Source: Bacteroidota bacterium
Lineage (GTDB): Bacteria; Bacteroidota; Bacteroidia; Chitinophagales; Chitinophagaceae
Reading direction: 5' to 3'
NCBI GenBank assembly: GCA_013288945.1
Contig: JABDAZ010000010.1
Coordinates: 1-64,000 of the forward strand
Length of the DNA: 64,000 bases
The translations under genes and the position numbers were made by a program. This document shows, piece by piece, positions 43,870 to 52,802 of the stretch. Position 1 is the first letter of the stretch. Each line of letters opens with the position of its first letter. The notes under the pieces were generated by a model. That model made no database searches. It was not told where the DNA came from and saw only the letters and a list, made by a program, of their open reading frames with translations.

Positions 43870-45015
43870 TTGCATATACAATCAAAACTTCCAGCGGTTG
43901 GCACTTCTATTTTTACAGTAATGAGTGCGCTTGCCACAGAAACAAAAGCGATTAATCTTGGCCAGGGTTTTCCTGATTACCCAATGAATGAAGAATTGAT
44001 TTCCCTTGTTAATAATGCCATGAAAAATGGTTTCAATCAATATGCGCCGATGCAAGGCCACATGCCTTTGCGTGAGGTGTTGACAGAAAAAATTGAATCA
44101 TTATACCACAACGTTATTAATCCTGAAAAGCAAATTACAATTACGCCCGGCGGCACGTATGCAATTTATACTTCGCTTACAACGGCGCTTCAACCTGGCG
44201 ATGAAGTAATTGTTTTTGAACCTGCATACGATAGTTATATTCCTAACATAGAAATTAATGGTGCGGTTGCTGTGCGAATTAATTTACAATTTCCTGAATA
44301 TAAAATTGACTGGAATGAAGTAAGAAAAAATATTACTTCAAAGACAAGAATGATAATGTTGAATTCACCGCACAATCCCACCGGCGCTGTGTTACAGGAA
44401 AACGATATTAATGAATTGCGTTCAATCGTTAATGGAACAAACATTATTATTTTATCTGATGAAGTGTATGAACATTTAATCTTCGATAATATTCCGCACC
44501 AATCAATTTTGCGTTATCCTGATTTGATGGAAAGAAGTTTTGTATGTTTTTCTTTCGGCAAAGTTTATCATTGCACAGGTTGGAAATTGGGCTATTGCAT
44601 TTCATCACCAGCATTAATGAGTGAGTTTAGAAAAGTGCACCAATTTAATTGTTTCAGTTGTTTCACGCCGGCACAGGTTGCTTTATCATCTTTCTTAAAA
44701 AATAAAAATTCTTATCTATCGCTTGGCGCATTTATGCAGGAAAGAAGAGATCATTTTCAATCATTAATGAAGCAAACAAAATTTACGCCGTTGCCAAGTT
44801 ATGGAAGTTATTTTCAGTTGTATAAATACAATAACATCAGCGATGAAACTGATAAAGATTTTGCCATACGCATTACAAAAGAATATGGCGTTGCAACAAT
44901 TCCTGTCTCCGCATTTTATCAAAATGGAACGGATAATAAAGTGATACGTTTTTGTTTTGCCAAGAAAAATGAAACATTGGAAAGCGCCGTTGAACGGTTA
45001 ATAAAGATTAAATAG
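43870..45015 (+). CDS. PLP-dependent methionine/kynurenine-type aminotransferase
   Basis: A class I/II aminotransferase of the YbdL/methionine aminotransferase group: SKLPAVGTSIFTVMSALA, INLGQGFPDYPM, NQYAPMQGHMPLRE, then LNSPHNPTGAVL, DEVYEHLIFD and the PLP-lysine region SFGKVYHCTGWKLGYC. These enzymes regenerate methionine from its keto acid. The best start is TTG at 43870, which gives the family's usual N-terminus; no ATG is suitably placed. The 150 bases upstream carry degenerate repeats. Confidence 0.9.
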   Translation: MHIQSKLPAVGTSIFTVMSALATETKAINLGQGFPDYPMNEELISLVNNAMKNGFNQYAPMQGHMPLREVLTEKIESLYHNVINPEKQITITPGGTYAIYTSLTTALQPGDEVIVFEPAYDSYIPNIEINGAVAVRINLQFPEYKIDWNEVRKNITSKTRMIMLNSPHNPTGAVLQENDINELRSIVNGTNIIILSDEVYEHLIFDNIPHQSILRYPDLMERSFVCFSFGKVYHCTGWKLGYCISSPALMSEFRKVHQFNCFSCFTPAQVALSSFLKNKNSYLSLGAFMQERRDHFQSLMKQTKFTPLPSYGSYFQLYKYNNISDETDKDFAIRITKEYGVATIPVSAFYQNGTDNKVIRFCFAKKNETLESAVERLIKIK

Positions 45016-45032
45016 CCAACTTTTTCTTTCAT

Positions 45033-45040
45033 TATATTTG
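45033..45040 (+). promoter_or_regulatory. -7 box TATATTTG before the M24 peptidase gene
   Basis: A perfect TAnnTTTG match 18 bases before the ATG at 45059. The TTG in it is in frame with the gene but is more likely promoter than start codon. Confidence 0.5.
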
Positions 45041-45058
45041 AATACAAACTACACTGTA

Positions 45059-46402
45059 ATGAAAAATTATTTCGCTTTATTTTTTCTTTTATTAATAATC
45101 AATTTTAAAGTTTCTGCACAAATACTTTCCATGCGCGAACAAGCGCGCGTTGTTGATGAATTACTTGGCGAAAGGCTTGATAGTTTGCTTCCAAAATTGA
45201 TGGAAAAAAACGGCATTGATATGTGGGTGATTGTTTCAAGAGAATATAATGAAGACCCGATTATAAAAACAATGTTGCCCGCAACGTGGCTCTCAGCAAG
45301 GCGCAGAACGATTTTGGTTTTTTATAATAACCCCATAAAAAAGCAATATGAAAAATATGCGATTGCAAGATATGATGTGGGCGATCATATAAAAGCATGG
45401 TGGGATATGAAAAAATTTCCCAATCAATGGGACGCATTAATAGATATTATTAATAAAAATAACCCGCAAAAAATTGCGCTGGATTACTCAACAAATTTTG
45501 CGCATGCAGATGGTTTGGATCATACAGAATATATGGAGATAATGCAGAAATTATCTGCTGCATTTAAATCGAAAATTGTTTCTGCAGAAAATCTTGCAAT
45601 TGCATGGCTGGAAACAAGAACGGAAAGAGAGATGCAAATTTATCCGCAATTAATAGATATAACACACCGCATTATTGAAGAAGCTTTTTCTGAAAAAGTA
45701 ATAACGCCCGGCGTTACTACAAGCGAAGATGTTGTTTGGTGGCTCCGCCAAAAAATGAGCGACATGGGTTTGAGCACATGGTTTCATCCATCGGTTTCTA
45801 TACAAAGAAATGATGCGCAAGTATTTGATCATCTTCAAAATTTTTCCAAGCGCGAAGCAGATGATGTTATTATTCCCGGCGATTTATTGCATGTTGATTT
45901 TGGCATCACTTATTTGCGTTTGAATACGGATATACAGGAGCACGCATACATTTTACGCGCGGGAGAAAATGCCGTTCCTGATGAATTAAAAAAAGCTTTT
46001 GCAAAAGCAAACCGTTTGCAGGAAATTTTGACATCACAATTTAAAGAAGGAAAAACGGGCAACCAGATTTTAGCGGATGCATTGGCGCAGGCAAAACAGG
46101 AAGGCATTGAAGCTTCCATTTACACGCATCCGCTCGGTTATCACGGCCATGCTGCAGGGCCAACAATTGGTTTATGGGATCAACAAAATGGCGTACCCGG
46201 AAGCGGCGATTTTCCCATGCATTATAAAACTGTTTATTCCATTGAATTGAATGCGGCATATGAAATTCCGGAGTGGAAAAAGAAGATACATATGATGCTG
46301 GAAGAAGACGGATACTTTGATGAAAATGGTTTTCGTTTTATTAATGGAAGGCAAAAAGAAATTTTTTTAATACCAAGAATAAAATCAAACATTAATAACT
46401 AA
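45059..46402 (+). CDS. Exported M24 family metallopeptidase (Xaa-Pro aminopeptidase-like)
   Basis: A secreted 447-residue pita-bread-fold peptidase. The signal peptide is MKNYFALFFLLLIINFKVSA. A creatinase N-like domain (GIDMWVIVSREYNEDP ... KIALDYSTNFAHADGLDHTE) is followed by the catalytic domain. Metal ligands are visible in LLHVDFGITY and NTDIQEHAYIL (two Asp), HPLGYHGHAAGPTIG (His), YSIELNA and MLEEDGYF (two Glu). It probably trims proline-containing peptides in the periplasm. The start is the ATG after the TATATTTG box. Confidence 0.88.
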   Translation: MKNYFALFFLLLIINFKVSAQILSMREQARVVDELLGERLDSLLPKLMEKNGIDMWVIVSREYNEDPIIKTMLPATWLSARRRTILVFYNNPIKKQYEKYAIARYDVGDHIKAWWDMKKFPNQWDALIDIINKNNPQKIALDYSTNFAHADGLDHTEYMEIMQKLSAAFKSKIVSAENLAIAWLETRTEREMQIYPQLIDITHRIIEEAFSEKVITPGVTTSEDVVWWLRQKMSDMGLSTWFHPSVSIQRNDAQVFDHLQNFSKREADDVIIPGDLLHVDFGITYLRLNTDIQEHAYILRAGENAVPDELKKAFAKANRLQEILTSQFKEGKTGNQILADALAQAKQEGIEASIYTHPLGYHGHAAGPTIGLWDQQNGVPGSGDFPMHYKTVYSIELNAAYEIPEWKKKIHMMLEEDGYFDENGFRFINGRQKEIFLIPRIKSNINN

Positions 46403-46414
46403 GAAAGATATTTT

Positions 46415-47032
46415 ATGCAAAAAATTGATACCATCGTTTTTGATTTGGGCGGCGTACTTGTTGACTGGAACCCTGATTATGTTTATAAAAATGTTTTTGA
46501 AAAACAGGAAGACATGAAATGGTTTTACGAAAATATTTGCACAACAGATTGGAATGAAGAACAAGATGCCGGAAGAACATTACATGATGCAACAGAATTT
46601 TTGGTAAAGAAATTTCCTGAGCATGAAAAAAATATACGCATGTATTATGATCGCTGGGAAGACATGCTTGGCGGGCCGATACATGAAACGGTTGATGTAT
46701 TAAATCATTTAAAACATAAGACGGATTATAAATTGTATGCATTAACAAACTGGAGCGCAGAAACATTTCCTGTTGCATTGGAACGTTATGAATTTTTGAA
46801 ATGGTTTCATGGGAGATTGGTTTCTGGTGAAGAAAAAATGAGAAAACCATTTACAGAAATTTATGAATTGCTGATTGATCGTTTTAAAATAGATCCAACA
46901 AAAGCAATTTATATTGATGATAATTTCAGGAACCTTGTGCCAGCAAAAGAGCTGGGTTTCCATGTAATACATTTTCAATCGCCACAACAATTTAAAAAAG
47001 AATTGAGTGAATTGATTGGTGATGATTTATAA
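46415..47032 (+). CDS. HAD-superfamily hydrolase (HAD-IA, YihX/haloacid dehalogenase-like)
   Basis: A HAD phosphatase: motif I FDLGGVLVDWN (nucleophile D10), motif II ALTNWS, motif III lysine in GEEKMRKPFTEIY, and motif IV AIYIDDNFRN. The helical cap of about 80 residues fits YihX-type sugar phosphatases. It starts 12 bases after the peptidase gene. The substrate is unknown. Confidence 0.9.
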   Translation: MQKIDTIVFDLGGVLVDWNPDYVYKNVFEKQEDMKWFYENICTTDWNEEQDAGRTLHDATEFLVKKFPEHEKNIRMYYDRWEDMLGGPIHETVDVLNHLKHKTDYKLYALTNWSAETFPVALERYEFLKWFHGRLVSGEEKMRKPFTEIYELLIDRFKIDPTKAIYIDDNFRNLVPAKELGFHVIHFQSPQQFKKELSELIGDDL

Positions 47033-47236
47033 ATATTATTGAGCCACAAAGTGCTGCTGAGGTTTCAAAGGTTCTCTGTGGTTCTTTTTAACGCTGCGAA
47101 TCTCTGTGGCCGGAAAAGTTGAATAAAGAATTAATGTACAAGTGTGCGACGCAACTGAAGCTTAATAGAAATACAAATGATCGTTACAAAAATCTTATTA
47201 ATAAAATTTTAATTTTGCAAAAAATAAGATCAATTT

Positions 47237-49360
47237 CTATTTCAATAATTGATAGGCAATGAAGCTCATGATGTATGCAAGGCCTGTCATGTAGATTAAT
47301 TGAATGATAGGCCACTTCCAACTTTTTGTTTCGCGATATACAACTGCAAGCGTGCTCATACATTGCATGGCGAGCATATAAAAAATCATTAATGATACGC
47401 CTGCGGCGAGTGTGTATACTTTTGTTCCGTCATCGCGTTTCGCCGAATCCATGCGCTGGCGCAGGGTTTGCGGGTCTGCATCTTTTCCGCCATCAACGCT
47501 GTATAATGTTGCCATGGTGCCAACAAAAACTTCGCGCGCTGCAAAAGAGGTTATTAATGCGATGCCGATTTTCCAATCGTAACCCAATGGACGGATGACC
47601 GGTTCTATAGTTTTTCCTAAAATGCCTGCGTAAGAATGTTCGAGTAATGCAGATTGTTTTTGTTTATTAATCGCGTTTGTATTTTGAGGATTGTTTTGAA
47701 TTTGCTGATCATAATATTTTGCAACGCTGTTCATTTTTTCCGAAGGGCCAAAATAACTGAGCGCCCATAATATCAAACTGATAACAATAATAACGCGGCC
47801 TGCATCGCGCACAAATATTTTTGCTTTGCTTACCATTGTTACAAAAACATTGTTCCATCTTGGCGCGCGGTACATGGGCAATTCTAAAATGAAAAAACTT
47901 TTTTCCTGCAACTTGATAAACCATTTTGCAACATATGAAACGATTAATGCCATTACAAGCCCCATGATATACAAACCCATCATTACCAAACCTTGCAAAC
48001 TCATAAAGCCAAACACCAATTTTTTTGGGATAACGAGTGCGATTAATATCGTGTAAACTGGCAGCCTTGCACTGCAACTCATTAATGGTGTTATTAATAT
48101 TGTAAGTAAACGTTCTTTTTTATTTTCGATATTTCGCGCGCTCATTATTGCAGGAACAGCGCATGCAAAACCACTTATCATTGGCATTACACTTTTTCCA
48201 TTTAGCCCAACTTTGCGCATTAATTTATCGGTTAAAAAACTGATACGCGCCATGTAACCAGTATCTTCGAGAATCGTTATTAATCCAAACAAAATCATTA
48301 TCTGCGGCACGAAAACGAGGATGCCACTGAGTCCTGCGAGAATGCCGTTTACTAATAAATCGCTCCACCATGCTTGTGGTAATATGCCGCCAAGCCTGCT
48401 GCTGAATTGTGAAAAGGTCCAATCGATTGCATCCATCGGAAATTGCGCGAGCCAGAATACACTTTGAAATAATAAAAATAATACAGCGATTAAAATTAAA
48501 TAACCCCACTTGCGGTTTAATAAAACATTGTCCAGCTTTTCTGTGAACATTGTTTTTTGCATCGGGTCAGGTTCGGAAACACTATTGAGCATTACCTGTT
48601 TAATGCGGCTGTATCGCTGCATAATTTCTTCTGCCTGCACCTTTGTATGGTTGAAATTGTTTGCAGCTTCTATGTTTTCAATTTTACCATGCGTGTTGTT
48701 ATCGAAATTAAAATTCTCGTGATTGATTAAATAATGAATCGCCGTGTAATCACTCACGCCGGGAAAAATTTCCTGCACATCATTAATGGCTGCATCGGCA
48801 AGCGTTTTATTTTCTATAAAATCACGAACAGGAGTTTGATATAATTGTTGCGCAGTTTGTGCGATAACTTTTTTTAATTGGGGAATGCCTTTATTTTTTC
48901 GCGGATTAACAGGGACAACAGGAACGCCTAATTTTCTTTCGAGTTCTTCAATATCAATTTCAATTCCTTTTTTGCGCGAGAGATCCATCATCGTTAATGC
49001 AATGACAACCGGAATTTTTAGATCGATAATTTGTGAGCAAAATAATAAATTTCTTTTGAGGTTGCTGGCATCTGCAAGCAGCACAACCATATCAGGTTTT
49101 ATAGCATCGTCCTGATTTAATAATACGCGGTAAGTAACCCATTCGTCGCCGCGTTTAGGATATAAACTATACGTGCCGGGAAGGTCAATAATATTAACCA
49201 TTAAGCCGGAAGACAATTCTGTTGTTCCACTTTTTTTATCAACTGTTACGCCGGGAAAGTTGCCCACTTTCTGGTTCATGCCCGTTAATGCATTAAACAG
49301 CGAACTCTTGCCGCTATTGGGGTTGCCGACTAACGCGATTTGTAAATTCTTTTTTTTCAA
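47237..49360 (-). CDS. feoB: Ferrous iron transporter FeoB
   Basis: Takes up Fe(II) across the inner membrane. The N-terminal G-protein domain has GNPNSGKSSLFNALTG (G1), VGNFPGVTVDKKSG (G2 region), DLPGTYSLYP (G3) and LTMMDLS (G4 variant). The two Gate motifs follow in the membrane part (GFACAVPAIMSARNI, then LITPLMSCSARLPVYTILI), and the C-terminal end has SFAAREVFVGTMATLYSV. The length of 707 residues is normal. No FeoA gene is adjacent in the window. Confidence 0.96.
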   Translation of the reverse strand: MKKKNLQIALVGNPNSGKSSLFNALTGMNQKVGNFPGVTVDKKSGTTELSSGLMVNIIDLPGTYSLYPKRGDEWVTYRVLLNQDDAIKPDMVVLLADASNLKRNLLFCSQIIDLKIPVVIALTMMDLSRKKGIEIDIEELERKLGVPVVPVNPRKNKGIPQLKKVIAQTAQQLYQTPVRDFIENKTLADAAINDVQEIFPGVSDYTAIHYLINHENFNFDNNTHGKIENIEAANNFNHTKVQAEEIMQRYSRIKQVMLNSVSEPDPMQKTMFTEKLDNVLLNRKWGYLILIAVLFLLFQSVFWLAQFPMDAIDWTFSQFSSRLGGILPQAWWSDLLVNGILAGLSGILVFVPQIMILFGLITILEDTGYMARISFLTDKLMRKVGLNGKSVMPMISGFACAVPAIMSARNIENKKERLLTILITPLMSCSARLPVYTILIALVIPKKLVFGFMSLQGLVMMGLYIMGLVMALIVSYVAKWFIKLQEKSFFILELPMYRAPRWNNVFVTMVSKAKIFVRDAGRVIIVISLILWALSYFGPSEKMNSVAKYYDQQIQNNPQNTNAINKQKQSALLEHSYAGILGKTIEPVIRPLGYDWKIGIALITSFAAREVFVGTMATLYSVDGGKDADPQTLRQRMDSAKRDDGTKVYTLAAGVSLMIFYMLAMQCMSTLAVVYRETKSWKWPIIQLIYMTGLAYIMSFIAYQLLK

Positions 49361-49399
49361 GTTTACCTGATTCTTAATAATGCCTTACATGATAGCCTG

Positions 49400-49407
49400 C
49401 AAAAGTA
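49400..49407 (-). promoter_or_regulatory. -7 box TACTTTTG upstream of feoB
   Basis: A perfect TAnnTTTG box on the minus strand, 40 bases before the feoB start. No clear Fur box is recognised around it. Confidence 0.5.
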
Positions 49408-49561
49408 ACTTACAAAAGGCAACAGGATTTACGAAATCGGGAGGTTTATGGGTTTGTATAATTTGCAAAAGATAAAAGCATAAAAAATTTCAACATTAAA
49501 AACTGATTGAGGTATAAAAATTATCTTTTAAAAAATGTAATTTTAATTAATAATTTTAAAG

Positions 49562-49750
49562 ATGTCAAAAGAAGAAATTAAATATGAAATCATCCAGGTT
49601 TTAGATCATTTTTCAGATAAATCTTTGGAAGAATTATTATTTTTTTTAAAAGGGTTTGATAAAAAGCAGCAGGAAAAAACTTCAATCAAATCTTCACTTG
49701 ATAAAGTTCTCAATGAAGACAAAGATTTATTATTCAAACTTGCGCAGTGA
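49562..49750 (+). CDS. Putative antitoxin, partner of Doc, 62 aa
   Basis: A small acidic helical protein (EEIKYEIIQVLDHFSDKSLE ... LDKVLNEDKDLLFKLAQ) encoded directly upstream of a Doc-type toxin. Its stop codon overlaps the GTG start of the toxin (GTGA), so the pair is translationally coupled, which is the main support for the antitoxin call. The C-terminal helix could be the toxin-binding tail. Confidence 0.7.
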   Translation: MSKEEIKYEIIQVLDHFSDKSLEELLFFLKGFDKKQQEKTSIKSSLDKVLNEDKDLLFKLAQ

Positions 49751-50119
49751 TTTTATTAACAGGAACGGAAGAAATCCACAAAGTATTAATAGACACTTTT
49801 GGTGGTTCTCACGGCATACGAGATTTGCATTTACTTAATTCAGCTTTGTCAAGGCCCTTCCAAACTTTTGATAGTGCAGATCTTTACCCTGATACGATTC
49901 ATAAAGCGGCAGCCTTAATTGAAAGTATTCTCATTAACCATCCTTTCATTGATGGAAACAAAAGAACAGGTTACGTAATTATGCGTTTATTTTCTTATCA
50001 ATAACAAGCTGGATATATATGCAACAGAAAAAGAGAAATACGATTTTGTTATTAATATAGCTTCCGGAAAAATAAATTTGGCTGAAATTATTAACTGGCT
50101 TTCTGTTCACGTTTCATAA
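49747..50119 (+). pseudogene. doc: Doc/Fic-family death-on-curing toxin, frameshifted
   Basis: The protein matches Doc toxins: EEIHKVLIDTFGGSHGIRDL, LLNSALSRPFQTF, then the Fic motif HPFIDGNKRTGYVIMRLF. One extra T in the run at 49990-49993 then ends the frame at 50004. Without it the sequence continues INNKLDIYATEKEKYDFVIN and ends EIINWLSVHVS at 50117-50119, a normal Doc length of about 123 residues. Doc phosphorylates EF-Tu in known members. As it stands, the toxin lacks its C-terminal helices. The start is GTG. Confidence 0.82.
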
Positions 50120-50126
50120 AAACAAA

Positions 50127-50864
50127 TCATTTCCTTCGCACTGTCAATTTTCCATCTTCATAAAAAGGAAGTACGTTTGCAACATCTTCTGTTAAACAAT
50201 AACGGATATCTTTTTCTAAACCATAATTCATTAAGCGATTATAATGAGAAGCATTTTTTTCTTTAATAAAGTCATACAAATCTTTTTTTGCGTTAAGATA
50301 CATCGTCTCTGCAATTTGTGATGAATCGCAATTGATAGCAAAATGATTTTTTACTTTATTAATAACTGCGCCTGCAAATAAAATATCTTCTATATTGATA
50401 ACATCTTTCCACGCAGCACAACCAAGTATTACAGGATTATTTTGAGACATTAAATAATCACACACTGCACTTAAATTTGGAAACGATCCGGTAATAATTT
50501 GTGCAGCGCTTTTATCGAGCGCCATGTGCAAAAGCTTGGTGCCGTTGGTTGTTGTGAGCACCAATGTTTTTCCACCAACAAACTCTTTTGAATACTCAAA
50601 AGGCGAGTTGCCATGTTTTAATCCTTCTGCAATTTTTCCTTCACGTTCGCCGGCAGTAATTCCATCAATCTGTTTTCCAAGTTCAATACATTTTGCAACA
50701 CTGTCAACAGGTATCACACATTTTGCGCCATTGTATAATGCAGTTGCAATGGTTGATGTGGCACGAAGCACATCAATAATAACAACAGTTGCATTGCTAA
50801 CGCTGTATAAATTTAATAAAGCCGGAGAGAATGAAGTATGTAAAACGGGTTTTTGATTTGCCAT
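50127..50864 (-). CDS. comB: 2-phosphosulfolactate phosphatase (ComB family)
   Basis: ComB removes phosphate from 2-phosphosulfolactate, giving sulfolactate. Family segments are ATVVIIDVLRATSTIATALY, AGEREGKIAEGLKHGNSPFE, LTTTNGTKLLHMA and GCAAWKDVINIEDILFAGAV. The ATG at 50864 is the start: the in-frame TTG at 50873 is the end of a -7 box. The other coenzyme M genes (comA, comC) are not in the window, so the pathway role here is unclear; sulfolactate or sulfonolipid metabolism is possible. Confidence 0.9.
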   Translation of the reverse strand: MANQKPVLHTSFSPALLNLYSVSNATVVIIDVLRATSTIATALYNGAKCVIPVDSVAKCIELGKQIDGITAGEREGKIAEGLKHGNSPFEYSKEFVGGKTLVLTTTNGTKLLHMALDKSAAQIITGSFPNLSAVCDYLMSQNNPVILGCAAWKDVINIEDILFAGAVINKVKNHFAINCDSSQIAETMYLNAKKDLYDFIKEKNASHYNRLMNYGLEKDIRYCLTEDVANVLPFYEDGKLTVRRK

Positions 50865-50870
50865 AACCTG

Positions 50871-50878
50871 CAAATGTA
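50871..50878 (-). promoter_or_regulatory. -7 box TACATTTG of comB
   Basis: A perfect TAnnTTTG match on the minus strand ending only 6 bases before the ATG at 50864, so the message would be leaderless or nearly so. Confidence 0.5.
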
Positions 50879-50935
50879 ACAGATAGAAAATAATTATAAA
50901 ATCTTAATGGATAGAAGGATTAAAATGATAAATGT

Positions 50936-51409
50936 TCAACTTAATATAAAACGCCATTTATCTGATTCAGCATATTCTTTTATTAAAATATTTCTTTGTT
51001 CCAATAATTTTTTCATATAACTGGTTAAGAAAATAGTATTGAAAATTTTACCAAAATTTCCATACGGGCTTTCGAAAGAAAACAGATCAATCAATAATGA
51101 ACCATTGTTCACTTTTTTAAAATGATGTTCGTGTTTCATACTTTTAAAATCGCCGGTAACCATTTCGTCTGTAAATAAAAATGGCTTATCCATTTGTGTG
51201 ATTGCTGATTTTAATATGCGTATTTTAAAAAGATGTTTTGCTTTCCAGGTAACGGTTTCATTCAACGCTATTAATCCGGAAGTTGTTCCTCCAATTGCTT
51301 CTTCGCCAGTGTGCGCCATTGATTTTTTATGGAGATCGATACTTCTGCACAGATCAAAAACGCGTTCAATTGGCGCAGCAATAAATGTAGTAAGGTGAAT
51401 GGTTGGCAT
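50936..51409 (-). CDS. SRPBCC (START-like) family protein
   Basis: A 157-residue helix-grip protein: TTFIAAPIERVFDLCRSIDL at the start, then alternating strands (GLIALNETVTWKAKHLFKIR, MKHEHHFKKVNNGSLLID) and a long C-terminal helix (LTSYMKKLLEQRNILIKEYA). Such proteins bind hydrophobic ligands and are often annotated as polyketide-cyclase-like or cell-division-inhibitor-like without proof. It lies between gcvT and comB on the same strand. Confidence 0.82.
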   Translation of the reverse strand: MPTIHLTTFIAAPIERVFDLCRSIDLHKKSMAHTGEEAIGGTTSGLIALNETVTWKAKHLFKIRILKSAITQMDKPFLFTDEMVTGDFKSMKHEHHFKKVNNGSLLIDLFSFESPYGNFGKIFNTIFLTSYMKKLLEQRNILIKEYAESDKWRFILS

Positions 51410-51474
51410 AAATTTTAAAGGATTGGATTGATGATTAATAAACCAATCAATGCAAAAATCTTTCCATCAATTTA

Positions 51475-52560
51475 TTAACTGAATGGAAGTTTTACCACTT
51501 TTGCCTGAAGCAGTTTATCGCGCACTTTAATATAAATTTTTGCATCAATACGCGCAAATACCGGGCGAACATAACCAAGCCCGATTGCCTTGCCCAAACT
51601 GGGTGATTGCGTGCCTGATGTTACGCGGCCAATCGTTGTTCCGGAAAAATCTTTTATCTCATAATCATGCCGCGGAATTCCTTTTTCAACCATTTCAAAC
51701 CCAACTAATTTTTGTTGAATGCCATCTGCTTTTTGTTGCTCAATAATATCGCGTGCAATAAAATCTTTGGTAAATTTTGTAATCCATCCAAGGCCGCCTT
51801 CGAGTGGAGATGTTTTATCATCAATATCATTTCCGTATAAACAATAACCCATTTCCAAACGCAAGGTATCGCGCGCACCAAGGCCAATCGGTTTCAATCC
51901 TTGCGGAACGCCGACTTCGAAAATCTTGTCCCAGATTTTTTCTGCATCATCATTTTTATCTTCAAAATAAATTTCTATTCCGCCGCTTCCTGTATAACCG
52001 GTTGCACTTATTAATACATTTTCTACGCCTGCAAAAGTGCCTTTTACAAAAGTGTAATATTTTAAATTCAGTATATCAACATCCGTTAATGGCTGCAAAA
52101 TTTTTGTTGCATTCGGGCCTTGTATGGCAAGCAAACATGTTTTATCGGAGATGTTGTGCATCTCTACTTTTTTATTATTGTGTTTGGAAATCCATTGCCA
52201 GTCTTTATGAATATTTGATGCATTAACAACAAGCATGTACGATTTATTTTCTTCCAAACAATACACAATTAAATCATCCACAATGCCGCCATCATCATTT
52301 GGAAAGCAGCTGTACTGCGCTTTTCCGGCAGTAAGTTTTGATGCGTCGTTTGTTGTAACGCGCTGAATTAATTCCAATGCATGTTCACCTTTCAAAATAA
52401 ATTCCCCCATATGGCTCACATCAAAAATGCCAGCGTTATTGCGAACGGCCGCATGCTCATCATTAATACCGGTATAACTTATCGGCATATTATACCCGGC
52501 AAATTCTGCCATCTTCGCACCAAGCGCAATGTGTTTTTTTGTAAACGGCGTATTCTTCAT
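51475..52560 (-). CDS. gcvT: Aminomethyltransferase, glycine cleavage system T protein
   Basis: Transfers the aminomethyl carbon of glycine to tetrahydrofolate. Family marks are [70 protein letters not shown] and [20 protein letters not shown], then [14 protein letters not shown]. The C-terminal barrel ends [19 protein letters not shown]. It is 361 residues, the normal length. The other glycine cleavage genes are elsewhere, as is usual in Bacteroidota. Confidence 0.96.
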   Translation of the reverse strand: MKNTPFTKKHIALGAKMAEFAGYNMPISYTGINDEHAAVRNNAGIFDVSHMGEFILKGEHALELIQRVTTNDASKLTAGKAQYSCFPNDDGGIVDDLIVYCLEENKSYMLVVNASNIHKDWQWISKHNNKKVEMHNISDKTCLLAIQGPNATKILQPLTDVDILNLKYYTFVKGTFAGVENVLISATGYTGSGGIEIYFEDKNDDAEKIWDKIFEVGVPQGLKPIGLGARDTLRLEMGYCLYGNDIDDKTSPLEGGLGWITKFTKDFIARDIIEQQKADGIQQKLVGFEMVEKGIPRHDYEIKDFSGTTIGRVTSGTQSPSLGKAIGLGYVRPVFARIDAKIYIKVRDKLLQAKVVKLPFS

Positions 52561-52570
52561 TTTTGATTTA

Positions 52571-52663
52571 TGATTTGAGATTCTGATTTCTGATTTCTGA
52601 TTTCTGATTTCTGATTTTTACTTTTTACTTTTTACTTTTTACTTTTTACTTTTTACTTTTTCT
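52571..52663. repeat. Two adjoining heptamer tandem repeats
   Basis: About four copies of CTGATTT (52583-52615, with degenerate copies before) are followed directly by about six copies of TTTTTAC (to 52662). Both units are 7 bases long. They lie between the gcvT start and the terminator of the PspC gene, so they may sit in the gcvT upstream region and change its length by slippage. Confidence 0.85.
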
Positions 52664-52701
52664 TAAAATCATCGCAAAAATAAAGCAAGCCCCGCATGCT
52701 G

Positions 52702-52740
52702 CCAATAATAAAAGAGCCCTGCTTTTCAGCACGGGCCCTT
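52702..52740 (-). terminator. Terminator of the PspC-domain gene
   Basis: On the minus strand an imperfect GC-rich stem (AAGGGCCCGTGCT with AGCAGGGCTCTT around GAAA-type loop) is followed by TTTTATTATT. It lies about 60 bases after the stop of the PspC gene. Confidence 0.75.
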
Positions 52741-52802
52741 GTTCCAACTTCAACCAACTATAGAAATAGTGTTGACAGATTTTGAAATTATTTTCTGATT
52801 AA

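Noticed and set aside
43710-43955. Plus-strand frame of 81 codons overlapping ridA and the aminotransferase start
   Set aside because: It covers degenerate repeat sequence and the N-terminus of a firmly identified gene in another frame.
47210-47217. TAATTTTG promoter box on the plus strand
   Set aside because: It points into the 3' end of the oppositely oriented feoB gene, with no plus-strand gene to serve.
52571-52663. CRISPR array
   Set aside because: The repeats are 7 bases long with no spacers, and no cas genes are present. The Cas4-like cysteines in the 16635 protein belong to a TM0106-type domain.
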